DNA of 64,000 nt from Cylicocyclus nassatus (Eukaryota; Nematoda; Chromadorea; Rhabditida; Strongylidae). The notes beneath the pieces were generated by a model. The model ran no database searches. It saw only the letters and a program-made list of their open reading frames with translations, and had not been told where the DNA came from. The position numbers were made by a program, and so were the translations under genes. Below, one piece after another: positions 20,937 to 31,467 of this stretch (position 1 is its first letter; every line of letters begins with the position of its first letter). The stretch covers positions 16,592,880 through 16,656,879 of the forward strand of contig CATQJL010000112.1 in NCBI GenBank assembly GCA_958299035.1. The letters run 5' to 3'.

Positions 20937-21854
20937 TTAGGTTGGTGCAAAAGTAATGTGCGTTTTTCTAGCCCTTGGTTTAGGACAACTTTTCTCCACC
21001 AAACCTTCTCTTTTGAAAAAAACTTAGCACACTCCCAGGAAGCTCCTTTCATCCTCTATCCAGTGATGGTTGTAACGAGCTTGTTGCTTCATTGGTTAAA
21101 AAATAAGAGAGCATCACACAGCCGCACTCAAAACCAGAATTTTATTGAATTTACTTCTCTGGCCAGAAATCAAGCCCGAATAAAAGCAAACTTTCGGAAC
21201 CTTAGCTTATATATTTAATGGAAATTGTCTACATTATGCACATTTTACTATCTTCTCAGAAATTACCTAGGCTAAGATTTCGGCTCCTCAACGTGGGCAG
21301 TCGTTTTGACCATTCTGTGATCCATAAATTCCCTTTGAAGAGGGCAATTCCAAACCTTTGCTCATTTCTGTAAGAGTAAGAGTAGGCCTCCTATTGGCAG
21401 TTTTTACAGAATTGTGTATCTGTTCGTTACGCAGAAATCTAAAAAAATTCCATATTTTTGGGTTTTTACGCCTGCGAAAAAATGTCCAAAAAAGCGGGCA
21501 ATTTTGGTTTTGAATTTTTTTCCTCTTCGCACATTCTCTCTGTTTGGCCCTTTTCCACTTTTTTGTACTACAGGCTTTCGGCTACAACATAGGCTACTTG
21601 TTATCTATATTGACATATTTTGAAGAAAGTTATGATCAGTTAAACTTGAAGTTTCAGAAAAGAACTTTTTCTGCTTATCAGTCCATATTATTCTGCCCGT
21701 TGGAGAGATGAGTACAGGGAGATGTGTGCTGTATTGCGAAAGATTTGGTGCCTCTAATATTTTTTACCGCATTGGAAAATGTAGATTTTTTAGAAAGTTA
21801 TGACACGTAAAACTGAGAACTCGCAAAACGCGCATTACTTTTGCACTAACCTAA
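20937..21854. mobile_element. mariner-type non-autonomous element, family A
   Basis: Ends TTAGGTTGGTGCAAAAGTAA and TTACTTTTGCACTAACCTAA, extended by TGYGCGTTTT, about 31 bp. TA target duplications at 20935-20936 and 21855-21856. The left TA is shared with the neighbouring mariner element. The interior is 918 bp with no intact transposase. A second copy in reverse orientation is at 28022-30145. It interrupts or borders the LINE endonuclease fragment. Confidence 0.75.
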
Positions 21855-21859
21855 TAGAT

Positions 21860-22415
21860 TTATGACAGTGTTAGGGGTACAAAATACTAGATCAATGGCA
21901 CTTCTACCTCTGACTGGTACGGAAACATTCTGAAAATGTCACAGCCCACGAAAGCAACAAGGAAACGCTTGTTTTGTGCAGTCTTTCGAGGAAAAATCAC
22001 GTCTATATTAAAATCGCCAAGAATGGCTCTCAAACGGGAGGCAAAAAATTCCAGTAAAACATTTGCCAAAGTTTCACCATCTTCAACAGTAGAGGAAGGT
22101 GGTCGATAGATGAGTATGAATCTCAGTGAAGAATGGGAAAAAGGAGAAAAATTGTCCAAACACAGCTTATCAGATTTCATTTGTTCTTTGCAATCTATCC
22201 GTTGCAGCAAATCATTTCTAACTAAACAACAACTCCACCTCCTCTTTTGCATTTGCGATCTGATAGATATATCGAATATGAAAAGTCTATAACAATTTCA
22301 GAGTCCAACACTTTAGGGCTTAGCCATGAAGAGAACATCTGGACAATGATGATGTAGGAAAGCATGAAGGAAGTGCAATCTGTTTACTAAACTCTGATTA
22401 AACATATAACAAGCT
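21860..22415 (-). pseudogene. LINE AP-endonuclease domain fragment
   Basis: The minus strand encodes LRFILIYRPPSSTVEDGETL, ANVLLEFF and then ILGDFNIDVIF. The GDFN motif is diagnostic of the APE-type endonuclease of LINEs. Upstream (22255-22415) a second frame gives LDSEIVIDFSYSIYLSDRKC and RGGGVVV, the preceding part of the same domain. Frameshifts and stops are present. It may be the 5' half of the LINE whose RT lies at 15600-18150, separated by later insertions. Confidence 0.65.
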
Positions 22416-22418
22416 AAA

Positions 22419-22437
22419 TCTTATGTATAAAGCTGAA

Positions 22438-22468
<31 letters not shown>

Positions 22469-22852
22469 ATGTATGTATGTATGTATGTCTGTACGCATGT
22501 TCCGAATAGAAAATTCCATTTCTGAACCGATCGGGACCAAACTTGGCACACATACACTTCGGGCCCCGGCGGGTGTCATAGGCTACTTTTCGTCATCGAT
22601 CGACATCGATTTTATCGATTTTTTGCTGCCCCCACGGGGGTGATCAGCGCTCGATTACCCCCCTGTGCCAACTCCCAGCCCCGTAGCTCAAATTTTGCAA
22701 AAAATCGATAAAATCGACATCGATCGATAACGGAAAGTGGACTGTGACACCTGCCGGGGCCCGAAGGGTATGTGTGCCAAGCTTGGTCCGGATCGGTTAA
22801 GAAATGGAATTTTCTATTTGGAACATACGGCGGAGCCGGGTAAGCCAGCTAG
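22419..22852 (+). mobile_element. Non-autonomous Helitron, complete ends
   Basis: Starts TCTTATGTATAAAGCTGAAT after an A and ends GTAAGCCAGCTAG before a T, as expected for a Helitron inserted in an AT site. A (CTGT)n(ATGT)n cap follows the 5' end. The body is an imperfect palindrome around CCCCCACGGGGG: CCGAATAGAAAATTCCATTT near the left returns inverted at 22800. The GGCGGAGCCGGG stretch forms the subterminal hairpin. 434 bp, no coding sequence. Confidence 0.8.
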
Positions 22853-22989
22853 TGTTCACTAATACCTGGCATACCTGCCGTATGTGGAAGAGACCTGGAG
22901 GAAGTTGTGATATATGTCTGATTTCTCCCCCATACACTACCCATTTTGAATATGAATACCTTACTGTTATGCTTCGTTTATGAGTTTTC

Positions 22990-23370
22990 CTTAAAAGGTA
23001 ACGACATTTTCTCAACATTTGTAGGAAATGTGATTACCCCGTCAAAGAAGTAAAAACACTCGTAAAAGATTGTATAGTGAAATTAGCATGCGTGAAACCC
23101 TAGCACACAATTTTCAGATTTCTTGAGAAATTTTGTCAAACGACCTTTTTCACTAAGGTTCTACAGGCTGGAAGTTCTTACCATAATCTTACAGTGACGA
23201 AGAGCGATCGGTGCTTCGCTCCGTACCGTAAATCTCAGTTGAAGCCACGGCCAGCCAGTCAGCCAGTTGAAGCACTACAAAATAACAAAATGTTACTCGA
23301 AGATGACGAAAGATATCAAAGCAGAGTTATTAACGATCAAATTGTGTGCGCGTTATTTTGGAACACCCTA
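22990..23370. mobile_element. Half of a family Q/P palindromic element
   Basis: AGGAAATGTGATTACCCCGT, ACACTCGTAAAAGATTG, GGCTGGAAGTTCTTACC and GAGCGATCGGTGC are shared with 34930-35150. The right end GTTATTTTGGAACACCCTATA matches the Q ends. The left arm is lost. Confidence 0.55.
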
Positions 23371-23481
23371 TACAAAGCTGAATGTCTGCTTGTCTGTATG
23401 TCTCTGTCTGTTCCAAAAAAAATTTTTATTTTTGAATCGATCCAAATCAAACTTGGTATACAAACCGACGACGGGAGCCGA
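23371..23481 (+). mobile_element. Helitron 5'-end fragment
   Basis: CAAAGCTGAATGTCTGCTTG, a CTGT-rich cap, then TTTGAATCGATCCAAATCAA and ACTTGGTATACA resemble the first 110 bp of the Helitron family. Truncated where the Penelope relic begins. Confidence 0.45.
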
Positions 23482-24065
23482 TCTTTGCCTCATTGCTAGG
23501 CCACGTACCTGTAATACCTTCCTGACCATCTTAATATGATGCATTTGAAGCATTCTTCTAGAAGTGTCATGATTTGTCCAACGCTGAACCCACACATGTT
23601 GAAAGCAGATTGATGTTCAGAGAGCAGCTCATTTTCTTCCATAGCATCTTCATTGGAGACATTTGTGTACAAGAAGTGACATCAAAGGTCTCTATTGCAC
23701 ATTCTCCATCAAGCTGCGTTGTACTGAGCTGCTCCAAAAACAATCTTGTATTCGAAAGACGGGCAGACATACTTTGCTAATTGTGTTAAGATTAAGTTCA
23801 ATAGCCATGAGAATCTACCATTTGGGCCACTGCAGTTGTTTATTATGGGTCCTACTTTGTAGTCTAATGGACTTTCAAAGAGCAATCCTGACGAAAGGAG
23901 TTTGTGTGTCTTTATTAGCACGTAAGGACTGGACATTTGGGTAAATCGATCTTTAGGTAAGCCAATGGAGTTCGCTATATTTATCCGCACTCTGTTCAAA
24001 CGACGGCTTTGTTTCACAAACGTTTGCATGGAAGAAGCGCAATGCAGAATGCAAATCATCCAAAT
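23482..24065 (-). pseudogene. Penelope-like element, reverse transcriptase fragment (PLE2 left copy)
   Basis: The minus strand encodes NSIGLPKDRFTQMSSPYVLI, KTHKL and VGPIINNCSGPNGRFSWLLN. In another frame follow ECAIETFDVTS and the segment over the 27600-27770 homologue. These correspond to the PLE palm motifs in the young copy at 44298-43519 (YSLVKTHKL, RPIISCVGGPTDRISWFLN). It is an inverted, diverged duplicate of 27300-27780. Several frameshifts and no YIDD retained. Inactive. Confidence 0.7.
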
Positions 24066-24711
24066 GATGTTCAGTTATGGCCATATCTAAGCCACGCCAT
24101 AACCACGAATTAACCTCAATTATCGCTGGTTGATATTCTTATTTCCTTATTGCATAGATTAAAGTTCACGCAAACGGCGACTTCGATTGGGGTTATTTCA
24201 GATTGCCGCACTGACCGCAGCAGACTGCAGCAGACTGCAGCTGACCGCACTGACCGCAGCAGACTGCAGCAGACTGCAGCTGACCGCACTGACTGCAACG
24301 GCCGCAGCGGCAGAAGTTTAAAGGTGGAGAGGATAAATGGTTGTGACCAAACAAACAACAACAATATATACCTAAAAGCAAAAGACAAGACGAACTGAAT
24401 GTTACAAAAACAGGTATACGCAATGGTAGGAGGAATTAGAACAGATATGAACATACCAAGGAAAAACTACCGCCAAAATTTGATCGAGAAGAATTGTGAT
24501 GGAACTTTTGACCTCCATAGCAGAGGTGCGATAGTGGGAGCCGATTCTCCCCCTACCTTCACTTTTGAGCTGGTACGGGGTGACCACCTTCACTTTTGGA
24601 ATAAAAAATTTTTTGCTGGACGACAAAGAAGGAAAATAAGCAAAACAAACGCAAAAAAGATTATTGAAAGCATATATTTATGTATACGGCGGCATATATA
24701 TTTAAGATAAA

Positions 24712-26770
24712 CGTTTTTAGTAAATGGTGTATTTGGAAGTAAAGCTTAGCAAAACTGTACGGATTTTATTAAGCAAATTATGTTATAACGTATAGCGAAG
24801 GAAGTAGGTCGATCCAGGCAGTAACGGCCGAGAACCAGAATTTTGCATATTTAAATAGTGAAAAATCATGCGAAATTTCCATTGTTATAAATCTGTTGTT
24901 TGAAGATGTCAGCAGTTGCGACTTTATAGGTTTCAAAGAGTAGATGTTGCTCTATCAGCTAGTGAAGGAATCGGGTCGATTTAAGAGATAGTCGTTGAAA
25001 ACCAGAATTCTAAAAATTTACGCCATTTTTGCGTGTTTTTTGACTGTTGAGAGTTAAACTCTTATAAATCTTGAATGTGGAAGTGTGTGATGTTGCGACT
25101 TCATAGGTTTTATAGAGTAAGGTTTGCTTTATCAGAATATGTCTTGACCGTTCCGATCCATTGAAACACCTCCGAGATCCAGAGTCATGAAAAAGCAGGT
25201 AAAAAAGAGCTTTTTGAAATTCAACAGCTCATAACTTCTTCAGAACTGCATGAATCATGTTGCGACTTCATAGGTTAGATTCTTCTCATCAAGAGCTTTC
25301 AGATGATATTAATATATGGGGGTTTAGGGCCTCCTACGAATTATGCCCGGGGGGGGGGGGGAGCCTTTTCATACCAAAGGCTCCCCCCCCCCAGGGCATG
25401 ATTCGTAGGAGGCCCTACCCATATATTATATATCGTCTGAAAGCTCTTGATGAGAAGAATCTAACCCATGAAGTCGCAACATGATTCATGCAGCTCTGAA
25501 GAAGTTATGAGCTGTTGAACTTTAAAAAGCTCTTTTTTACCTGTTTTTTCATGACTCTGGATCTCGGAGGTGTTTCAATGGATCGGAACGGACAAGACAT
25601 ATTCTGATAATGCAAACCTTACTTTATAAAACCTATAAAGTCGCAACATCATACACTTCCACATTCAAGATTTATAAGAGTTTAACTCTCAACAGTCAAA
25701 AAACACGCAAAAATGGCGTAAATTTTTAGAATTCTGGTTTTCAACGACTATCTCTTAAATCGACCCGATTCCTTCACTATCTGATAGAGCAACATCTACT
25801 CTTTAAAACCTATGAAGTCGCAACTGCTGACATCTTCAAACAACAGATTTATAACAGTGGAAATTTTGCATGATTTTTCACTATTTATTTATTCGAAATT
25901 CTGATTCTCGGCCGTTACTGCCTGGATCGATCTAGTTTCTTCGCTGTACGTTATACCAAAATTTGCTTAATATTAGGTTGGTCCGAAAGTTCGTTCGCAC
26001 CATTTTCAAAAAATCATAACTTCTTTCCTTCACAAAGATTTTGCGCAATTCAAATTTTATTAGAAAGCGTAAAGCATGTAGTTTCCAAAGGTCTCCTGAT
26101 GACCTTTCAGCATGTTCAGATTGCAGAGATAAAAATGAAAGAGCGAGAACATCCGAAATTCGGAATTTTTGAGAAAAAATTCTAAAAATCTAGAAACTGC
26201 GCGATAAAATCCAGAAAAGCCATTATCCTAATTTTTCTTATATTTAATTACTAAATGAGTCAAGTTTGTGCTGATCGAGCCCTTCTTTTAAAAGTTATAA
26301 ATTTTTGAAAAAAAATGCCGAAAAATCATTTTCCTAAGAATTCCTAAGAAATCGATTTTTCGGCATTTTTTTCAAAAAATCATGACTTTTGAAAGAAGAG
26401 CTCGATCAGCACAAACTTAACTCATTTAGTAATCAAATATAAGAAAAATGAGGATAATGGCTTTTCTGGATTTTATCGCGCAGTTTCTAGAATTTTAGAA
26501 TTTTTTCTCAAAAATTCCGAATTTCGGATGTTCTCGTTCTTTCATTTTTATCTCTGCAATCTGAACATGCTGGAAAGTCACCAGGGAACTTTTGGAAACT
26601 ACATGCTTTACGCTTTCTAATAAAATTTGAAAGGCGCAAAATCTTTGTGAAGGAAAGAAGTTATGATTTTTTGAAAATGGTGCGAACGAACTTTCGGACC
26701 AACCTAATAAAATCCGTACAGTTGCTAAGTTCTACTTCCAAATACACCATTTACTAAATACGTCTATTTT
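24712..26770. repeat. ~1.3-kb long-armed palindrome (excluding insertion)
   Basis: The left arm 24712-25365 mirrors 25378-25970 plus 26710-26770 at high identity. The turn is a G-run/C-run flanked by GCCTCCTACGAATTATGCCC and its inverse. The right arm is split by the mariner-type element at 25973-26707. Removing that insertion restores the mirror AATTTGCTTAATAAAATCCG of the left arm. Confidence 0.8.
25973..26707. mobile_element. Near-perfect palindromic mariner-type MITE, family B
   Basis: Ends TTAGGTTGGTCCGAAAGTTC and GAACTTTCGGACCAACCTAA with TA duplications (25971-25972, 26708-26709). The two arms of about 360 bp pair almost completely around 26340 (CCTAAGAATTCCTAAG). No coding potential. 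It is inserted in the right arm of the enclosing palindrome. A cousin is at 60466-61174. Confidence 0.85.
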
Positions 26771-27299
26771 AAATTTTTATAGATAAAATTTATAAATATT
26801 TTTAATATTCATCGTATCTGTGGCCCTAAAGAGGGTCGTTGGGTCACAGTTCGACTTAGAAGGATAGCTCTGTTCGTCCGTTCTACCCCCCCCCCCCCGT
26901 CGACATTTTTGGGAGGTGAGTGTCCGACACTACCACCTTCACTTTTGGCCGGCCAGTGGTAGCTGGGACCACCTTCACTTTCGGTGGGTCCGGCTCCCCC
27001 CATCGCACCTCTGCTCCTTAGGCGTAAATCACGGTATTTTAATATTCACGGTTGTTTTTTCTTTTACGAAAGGAGGCAGCGACCGGTGCGGTCAGTGCGG
27101 TCAGCTGCAGCTGAGTGCAGCAGCTGCAGTCAGCTGCAGTCTGGTGCGGTCAGTGCGGCAGTCTGAAACAACCAATGGGAGCGAGATTACTAATGATATG
27201 CTTTTTTGAGAACTGTGTTAGAGTAATGAAGATTGATGTGACCAGCACGCGAAACTTTGTGTCTACGACTGGATGGGGTTTTTGTGGCCTGAAGTGATT

Positions 27300-28021
27300 G
27301 ACTTACCCAAATGTCCAGTCCTTTACGTGCTAATAAAGACACACAAACTCTTTTCGTCAGGATTGTTTCCGAAAGTCCATTAGACTACAAAGTAAGACCC
27401 ATAATAAGCAGCTGCGGTGGCCCAAATGATAGAATCTCTTGGTCATTGAACTTAACTTAACACAGTTACTAAAATAAGTGCCTGCCCATCTTTCGGATAC
27501 TAGAATGTTTTTGGAGCAGCTTAGTACAAAGCAACTCGATGGAGAATGTGCAATAGAGACCTTTGATGTCACTTCGTTGTACAAAAATATCTCCAGTGAA
27601 GATGCTATGGAAGAAGTGTATGAGCTGCTCTCGGAACATCAATCTGCCTTCAACACGTATGGGTTTAGCGATGGATTAATCACGACATTTTTGAAAGAAC
27701 GCCTGAATTGCAGCATATTCCGATGGTCAGGAAGGTGTTACAAGCAGGTATGGCCTAGCGATGAGGCAAAGATTGGCTTCCGGGTCGCAATTGTTTTCAC
27801 GTCAAAGATCGAGAAACCCGTGCGTGAACGTAAGCCGTTACTCTTTTGTCGATACATTGACGAATGCTGCATCATATGTCCAACTCAAAGTGAAATAGCA
27901 CCTGTACTTTGACATTCTGGCCAACCCTCTAACATAAGATTTACGCTGGATAAACCCGACGAAAATTGGCTAGCATTCCTAGACGTCCAAGTTTCTTTAT
28001 CTTACGGATCATACGTAACTA
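27300..28021 (+). pseudogene. Penelope-like element, reverse transcriptase segment (PLE2 right copy)
   Basis: 27300-27480 gives RANKDTQTLFVRIVSESPLD and SSCGGPNDRISW. 27478-27912 encodes FDVTSLYKNISSEDAMEEVY, LNCSIFRWSGRCYKQ and LLFCRYIDECCIICPTQSEI. The catalytic YIDD is YIDE, so the second metal-binding Asp is lost. The protein continues as ENWLAFLDVQVSLSYGSYVT until a mariner-type insertion at 28022 and resumes at about 30150. Inactive relic. Confidence 0.75.
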
Positions 28022-30145
28022 ATAGGTTGGTGCAAAAGTAATGCGCGTTTTGCGAGTTTTCACTTTGACGTACAATGCTGGCCAAAACTATACGTCCACC
28101 CTGAAAACTGCCGTAACTCATCTGCTTCTCAACGAATTGGTCTGAAATTTGGTACAGCTGTGTGTTTAACAGGCTACCATCAGCACCTAGAACGGATCCC
28201 GTTTTTGTTTGTTTATTCAGGAAAAAATCAGAAATTTCGAAAAAAGCAGGTTTGAAGGTTGGCCAAAACTATACTTCCACTCAAGGTTTCCGTCCACTAA
28301 AGGAATTCTAGGCTTCCAAAGTCTTTTGTGCATATACATAACCAAAAGTCAAAACAGTTGCTTTACTCCAGTTGTGTTCTACCCTTATAAGAAAGGTTTA
28401 TCTGGGTTTTTTTGCTTAGAAATACTTTCATGCGCATTTTGTTCCTGAAAATGTGTTTTTATGGGTGATTTCGCAATTTTTTGACTGGTTTGGAAACGAT
28501 AGGGCTTCTTCTATTTTATAAATGCTTAGCGAAGTGAGAACTAGAAAAAATTTGAGTTTTCATGTTTTAAAGGGCACCCGACATAGACCTAACAGCAAGC
28601 CTACGCTCAAATTTTTGCCTTCAAAATAGATTTATGCTATTTTTGTAAGCTGAAAATGATGTAAAGCATTGTTTACATAAAAAGAAGTTTGTGCACTATA
28701 CCTACGATTGTTCGCCAAGTCATATTTTTGCTTCGTTTTCAAAGCATAGATCTTCGCGATTCAGTGATAATATTTAGGCAATCCCAAAATACTTACCAAC
28801 TAGAACCTTTCCTGATTTTTTGCCACTCTTTAGTGCTGGATAGTGAAAACACCCTGTATTGTATAATGCCTTGTGACTCACATGAGTATCATGGTCAGAA
28901 CCAAAAATAAGTTTAAAGCTTTTTTCAAATCAGTTTTTGCAGGATGAGTTCATTAGCCTGCATGCTAAGACCTGCAGAAATCTGCAACCATTGCATCCGG
29001 ACTCTCATACGTACAAAAATGTTATTGCTTTACTCCACGCTCATGAGAACATTGCAGAAGGAGTTTGAAAGCAAAAATTTGAGCGCAGTCTTGCTGTTAG
29101 GTCTATGTCGGGTGCCCTTTAAAACATGAAAAAAACTCAAATTTTTTTTCTAGTTCTCACTTCGCTAAGCATTTATAAAATAGAAGAAGCCCTATCGTTT
29201 CCAAACCAGTCAAAAAACTGCGAAATCACCCATAGAAACACATTTTCGGGAACAAAATGCGCATGAAAGTATTTTTAAGCAAAAAAAAAACCAGATAAAC
29301 CTTTCTTATAAGGGTAGAACACAACTGGAGTAAAGCGACTGTTTTGACTTTTGGTTATGTATATGCACAAAATATTTTGGAAGCCGAGAATCACTTTAAC
29401 GGACAGAAACCTTAAGTGGAAGTATAGTTTTGGCCAACCTTCAAGCCTGCTTTTTTCGAAATTTCTGATTTTTTCCTGAATAAACAAACAAAAACGGGAT
29501 CCGTTCTAGGTGCTGATGGTAGCCTGTTAAACACACAGCTGTACCAAATTTTAGACCAAATCGTTGAGAAGCAGATGAGTTACGGCAGTTTTCAGGGTGG
29601 ACGTATAGTTTTGGCCAGCACTGTACTATAACTTTTCAAAAAATCCACATTCTTTGGTGCGGTAAAAACCATTAGAGAGAACAAATATTTCTCAAAACAG
29701 AGCACATCCAAATATGCTCATATCACCAATAGGCACAAAAATATGGATTGATAAACAAAAAAAGTTTTTTTCTAAAACCTAGTTTTTAACTAATCATAAC
29801 TCCCTTCAAAGTTTGTTAGTGTGAATGATAAGTAGCCTGTTTTGTAGCTGCAATCCAGTAGTACAAAAAGTCGAAGGGGGCTCAAACAAAGAAGATTTGC
29901 AAAAGGAAAAAAATTAATATTCAAAGTTGTCCGCTTTTTTCGACATTTTTTGTAGGCCTTAAGATCCCAAAATATGAAGATTTTTCGTTTTCTGTGTGCT
30001 GAACAGCTTCCACTTTTCTGCAAAAACTGTCCACAGGAGGCCCACCTTTATGCTTGAGCGGAGTACGAAATCAGCGGAACTTTGGCGATTTCATCTTCAA
30101 CGGAAATCTTTGGGCCACAGAATGGCCAAAACCATCACTCATGTT
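28022..30145. mobile_element. mariner-type element family A (reverse copy) carrying a Tc1-type MITE
   Basis: The left end TAGGTTGGTGCAAAAGTAAT, GCGCGTTTTGCGAGTTTTCA, matches the inverted right end of 20937-21854. After the Tc1-type insertion (28073-29623) the match continues (ATTCTTTGGTGCGGTAAAAA, TTTCTGCAAAAACTGTCCAC) to about 30145, where Penelope sequence resumes. The far terminal repeat is not intact. Confidence 0.65.
28073..29623. mobile_element. Tc1-type palindromic MITE, 1.55 kb
   Basis: The ends CAATGCTGGCCAAAACTATA and TATAGTTTTGGCCAGCACTG share the CAGTGCTGGCCAAAA terminus of C. elegans Tc1 (family knowledge). TA duplications lie at 28071-28072 and 29624-29625. The arms mirror over about 700 bp (for example ACGGATCCCGTTTTTGTTTG / CAAACAAAAACGGGATCCG). 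No transposase. Confidence 0.8.
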
Positions 30146-30149
30146 GTTG

Positions 30150-30900
30150 CAAACCAGTAAGTACGAATATATTAATTCACTACCGCTCTGCGCATCCTTG
30201 GAGCATGAAACGTTCCGTGATAGGCAACATGTTCAAGACAGCAAAATCGGTTGCATTCAACGTTGCAAAGCGCAATGCATCGATGAAAATTGCCAAACAG
30301 ATTGCGTATATTCTAACGGCTATCCCGCAAAAGGTGTACTAAGTCTTATCTGTAGGCAAGAAAGCAGACCGATCGAAATGAACCAGACAACAAAAATACC
30401 GTTCGGCGTTCCATTCGTGACTGATGATTTTAGCAAAGCCATCAGAAAATCTTTGTTTCAAGCGGGCCTCGACGATTCCGTCGGAGTTATAGATATCCCA
30501 CCTCCTAACCTCAAAAAACAGCCTAGCCACAATCCAACGTATGACAGAATCTGCACTATCGCTGACTGTGTCTTATGCCAGTCTAGAAAACCAGGCCACT
30601 GCATGTAATTAAGGGTGGTATATCTCACAACCTGTCAAAAATGCGGTGATCAACACATAAGAGAGGCCGGCAGATCTATGTGCACAAAAATCAAAGAACA
30701 CCTTGACGCCCTTAGAAAGTCCAAAATGTCCGCACCTTTGGTTGCACATCGAAGGTTATGCCATGAGAGCCAGCACTTTCAAGTCACTGTTACAATCTTG
30801 TCGTACGAGTCCGTGTTAATAGTCCGCAAAACGTTGAAAGCCTTTTGGATAGCGTCTAAAGCACCAAAAATGAACTGCAAAGATGGCATTGCCTAAACAG
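30150..30900 (+). pseudogene. Penelope-like element, linker and GIY-YIG domain (PLE2)
   Basis: Resumes the PLE2 protein after the mariner insertion. NILIHYRSAHPWSMKRSVIG is in one frame (30082-30342). In the next are IPFGVPFVTDDFSKAIRKSL, VGVIDIPPPNLKK and CTIADCVLC. After a stop, 30615-30896 has VVYLTTCQKCGDQHIREAGR and KIKEHLDALRKS. This aligns with GVIYEIECVEC..TYIGETGR of the young copy at 43636-42713. The YIG tyrosine and glycine are replaced (HIR), so the endonuclease is dead. Confidence 0.75.
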
Positions 30901-31159
30901 CGAACTGTTCTCCTATCAAACACTATGTGGATTCTGATACGAGATCTTCTACGACCATCTATAAAGGGCATTGTTGACATTGACTATCATACTCACTTAT
31001 AGCGCAACTCCAGCGCAGTATTGGTTACCCGGTCTCCATATTCCGATCAAGCAAGGTTGAGGTCACATTCGGCATTCACATTTACTCTGCCACTCCATCA
31101 CATAGTCAAACTAAATCCACTGTCAAAACAGGGCGTTTGAGCGGGCAGTTCTCAAAGTC

Positions 31160-31205
31160 TCGATCCTTCGGGAAGAAGGCGGAGGGACCGCCGAGACGTT
31201 GGCTT
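31160..31205 (+). ncRNA. Degenerate hammerhead-like motif at the PLE2 3' end
   Basis: CGGGAAGAAGGCGGAGGGAC, then CGCCGAGACGTTGGC, sits about 270 bp after the PLE2 stop. It keeps the layout seen in the PLE1 repeats: GAAGAA, a 4-5 bp stem (GGCGG/CCGCC), G-A-G-A-C for GAAAC, then GTT. The core is mutated (CUGA replaced, GAAA to GAGA), so it should be inactive. Confidence 0.4.
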
Positions 31206-31467
31206 ATTGTTTAATAAAGTCTTGCTGAGTGCTGCCAACCTTGGTCGACAGCTTAAAAGCTGTATTACAGTTTAAATTTACTCGCTTGTCTGTTTGCTGA
31301 ACCTCCATTCGTAAAGGATATTCGGTGACGACTGCCCCGATTCGTGCAATTACACCATCGTGGGCGCACCTTTTTGGAGCCTTTCCAGCTTGACAGTAGG
31401 CTGCGGCGCGCGGGGACTTGAGAGCTCGCAGCTCATTGTCCTTTAATCTCTTTCGTCTGTTAGACAT
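31204..31467 (-). other. Conserved coding-like module, copy 1
   Basis: An open frame of 87 codons starting MSNRRKRLKDNELRALKSPR and containing GKAPKRCAHDGVIARIGAVV. The same module, KRLKD...RAA...GK.PKR...GVIAR..AVV.EY, occurs in the opposite orientation at 32008-32166. Conservation at protein level with DNA divergence suggests a real coding origin. The family is not recognised. It could be an exon of a duplicated host gene or part of a mobile element lying 3' of PLE2. Confidence 0.35.

Larger units (their letters stand above)
24180..27182. mobile_element. Large palindromic element with tandem GC-rich ends
   Basis: The left end TTTCAGATTGCCGCACTGAC and the right end GTGCGGCAGTCTGAAACAAC are inverted. 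Both are followed internally by tandem GCAGACTGCAGC / GACCGCACTGACC words (24200-24310, 27075-27160). Further inward GCAGAGGTGCGATAG pairs with CATCGCACCTCTGC. It encloses the inner palindrome 24712-26770. It sits between the two inverted PLE2 copies. No coding sequence survives. The superfamily is unassigned. Confidence 0.55.

Noticed and set aside
24150..24454. ORFs with tandem DRSRLQQTAADRT repeats
   Set aside because: Translation of the tandem GC-rich terminal words of the 24180-27182 element. Not a repeat protein.
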